A DNA stretch of 42,318 nucleotides from the NCBI GenBank assembly GCA_947089145.1, contig CAMUJH010000035.1:1-42318 (forward strand), in the 5' to 3' direction. The notes below the pieces were generated by a model that saw only the letters and a list, made by a program, of their open reading frames with translations, ran no database searches and was not told the origin of the DNA. Below, piece by piece: positions 41,240-42,318 of this stretch. Source of the stretch: an uncultured Hungatella sp. GTDB taxonomy: Bacteria > Bacillota > Clostridia > Lachnospirales > Lachnospiraceae. How positions within the stretch are numbered: the first letter of the stretch is position 1; every line of letters starts with the position of its first letter. The translations under genes and the position numbers were made by a program.

Positions 41240-42151
41240 ATGAAAAATATCCATAGCATTGAATTTTATGCTGGAAGCAAGGAAGAATTGCTTCCCGATT
41301 ATGAAAAAGATTTTCCCTATATCGCTTCGAGGGCAGAACTTGACAAGTATATAGGGCGTTATGTGCCGTGGCACTGGCACAAGACGGTGGAACTTTTTTA
41401 CATGGAAAGCGGCAGCATTGAATATGATACGCCGGGAGGAAAACTATTGTTTCCTGCCGGAAGCGGCGGCATGGTAAATTCCAATGTACTCCATATGACA
41501 AAAGCAATATCACAGAGAGAACAGAATATACAGCTGCTTCATATTTTTGATGTTTCCCTGCTTGCCGGGGAACAGGGAAGCAGGATTGAACAAAAATATA
41601 TTGCACCTGTCATAACAGCCCCGCAGATTGAGGTAATCCCGCTTTTTCCGTGCAATGCAGCAGAAGAAAGGATTTTGAACCTTATTGCTACATCATTTCG
41701 TTTGTCCAGCGATGAATTTGGGTATGAAATAAAACTACGGGAAACCCTAACGGAAATATGGCTAATGCTTTTTGAACTATCCCGCCCTATGCGTGAAAAG
41801 AAAGGAGAACATAACAAAAGCAACGATAAAATAAAGCTGATGATGATATATATTCATGAGCATTACGGGGAGAAAATATCTATCCCGGAACTTGCGGCGG
41901 CAGCATACCTAAGCGAAAGAGAGTGCTATAGAGTATTTCATGACTGTCTGCACATGACACCCGTAGAGTATATAAAGGCTTACCGTCTGCAAGCCGCCTG
42001 TCAGATGTTAGCAAATGGGCAGGAATCTGTTACAGTTATCAGCCATGACTGCGGTTTAGGGAGCAGCAGTTATTTTGGAAAAGTTTTTCGGGAATATGCA
42101 CATTGTTCACCAACAGAATATCGGAGAAAATGGCAGAATAGTGATAGATAA
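41240..42151 (+). CDS. AraC-family regulator with cupin domain
   Basis: In this 303-residue protein, an N-terminal cupin-like sensing domain (about residues 30-110) has the metal/sugar-type strand VPWHWHKTVELFYMESGSIE. A C-terminal pair of AraC helix-turn-helix motifs (about 205-300) has ISIPELAAAAYLSERECYRV, then VISHDCGLGSSSYFGKVFRE and CSPTEYRRKW. Such regulators usually activate an adjacent transporter or metabolic gene. The gene starting at 42240 lies downstream on the same strand, 88 bases on, and is a possible target. AGGTGAATAGG precedes the ATG. Confidence 0.93.
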   Translation: MKNIHSIEFYAGSKEELLPDYEKDFPYIASRAELDKYIGRYVPWHWHKTVELFYMESGSIEYDTPGGKLLFPAGSGGMVNSNVLHMTKAISQREQNIQLLHIFDVSLLAGEQGSRIEQKYIAPVITAPQIEVIPLFPCNAAEERILNLIATSFRLSSDEFGYEIKLRETLTEIWLMLFELSRPMREKKGEHNKSNDKIKLMMIYIHEHYGEKISIPELAAAAYLSERECYRVFHDCLHMTPVEYIKAYRLQAACQMLANGQESVTVISHDCGLGSSSYFGKVFREYAHCSPTEYRRKWQNSDR

Positions 42152-42239
42152 GGGCAGAAATGAAATATTTTTCCAACGCACTTTGCATTATAATGATACC
42201 TGTAAAATAAATCAGCTATTTACAGGAGGTGAGTGCAAA

Positions 42240-42318
42240 GTGTTAAAACTGAAGATTCTGAATATGAAAAATTTTTTAGATACGGTCAATGCCTGTACCG
42301 GCAAAGTAAATATGCTCT
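42240..42318 (+). CDS. Partial gene, start only (runs off window)
   Basis: GTG at 42240 follows an excellent ribosome site (ACAGGAGGTGAGTGCAAA) and opens a frame to the window edge. It encodes 26 residues beginning with Val-Leu-Lys-Leu-Lys-Ile and containing MKNFLDTVNACTGKVNML. A TATAAT-like box lies near 42189. Similar short proteins occur in integrated conjugative elements of Firmicutes as far as I recall, but I do not assign a family from so little sequence. Confidence 0.5.
   Translation, partial: MLKLKILNMKNFLDTVNACTGKVNML

Overview
The window looks like chromosome from a Gram-positive anaerobe of the Clostridia, most likely a Lachnospiraceae member. This rests on groES-groEL behind a CIRCE operator, a glutaminyl-tRNA synthetase gene (uncommon in Firmicutes but usual in this family), AGGAGG-type ribosome sites, and a DUF6106-type protein. 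No 16S gene is present, so the taxon is an inference.

Layout. Bases 1-2500 are decayed: a flippase (SpoVB/MATE-like) remnant, small open frames, hairpins and one cytidylate-kinase-like gene. At 2456-4272 a promoter drives a broken iron-dependent alcohol dehydrogenase and an intact carboxymuconolactone-decarboxylase-family gene. At 4289-8121 (minus) is a carbohydrate module: RpiR regulator, PTS IIB-like protein, MFS transporter, ChbG/YdjC-type deacetylase. At 8427-18330 are mostly housekeeping genes: guaB, a DUF6106-type membrane protein, groEL/groES, a small membrane-anchored protein, an ECF sigma factor with a probable membrane-anchored anti-sigma partner, a MocR-type regulator and glnS.

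The main feature is one long minus-strand locus, 39792 down to 18428, with gaps usually under 100 bases. Its upstream end holds activated-sugar enzymes: a nucleotidyltransferase-kinase fusion, a KpsF-like sugar isomerase, a NeuB-type synthase without its C-terminal SAF domain, and a CMP-sugar synthetase fused to a KdsC-like phosphatase. Its middle holds large mosaic proteins: GT8, GT4-like, GT-A and GT9-like glycosyltransferases, two methyltransferases, an FkbM-like domain, a propeller-like protein and three DUF115/MptE-like proteins related to Maf flagellin glycosyltransferases. Its end holds a ribulose-phosphate-3-epimerase-like enzyme and a small HAD phosphatase. Eight proteins carry the same kind of small Rossmann module fused at different positions. 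My reading is a protein- or surface-glycosylation locus that makes a CMP-activated ulosonic acid, probably through a phosphorylated intermediate. No flagellar gene lies in the window, so the acceptor is unknown. The mosaic genes look more AT-rich than their flanks.

Upstream of the locus are a tRNA-Thr with odd features, a truncated AAA ATPase, an AraC regulator and the start of a gene that leaves the window. A dispersed 87-base repeat with two hairpins occurs three times (2018, 16478, 33861), once inside the glycan locus.
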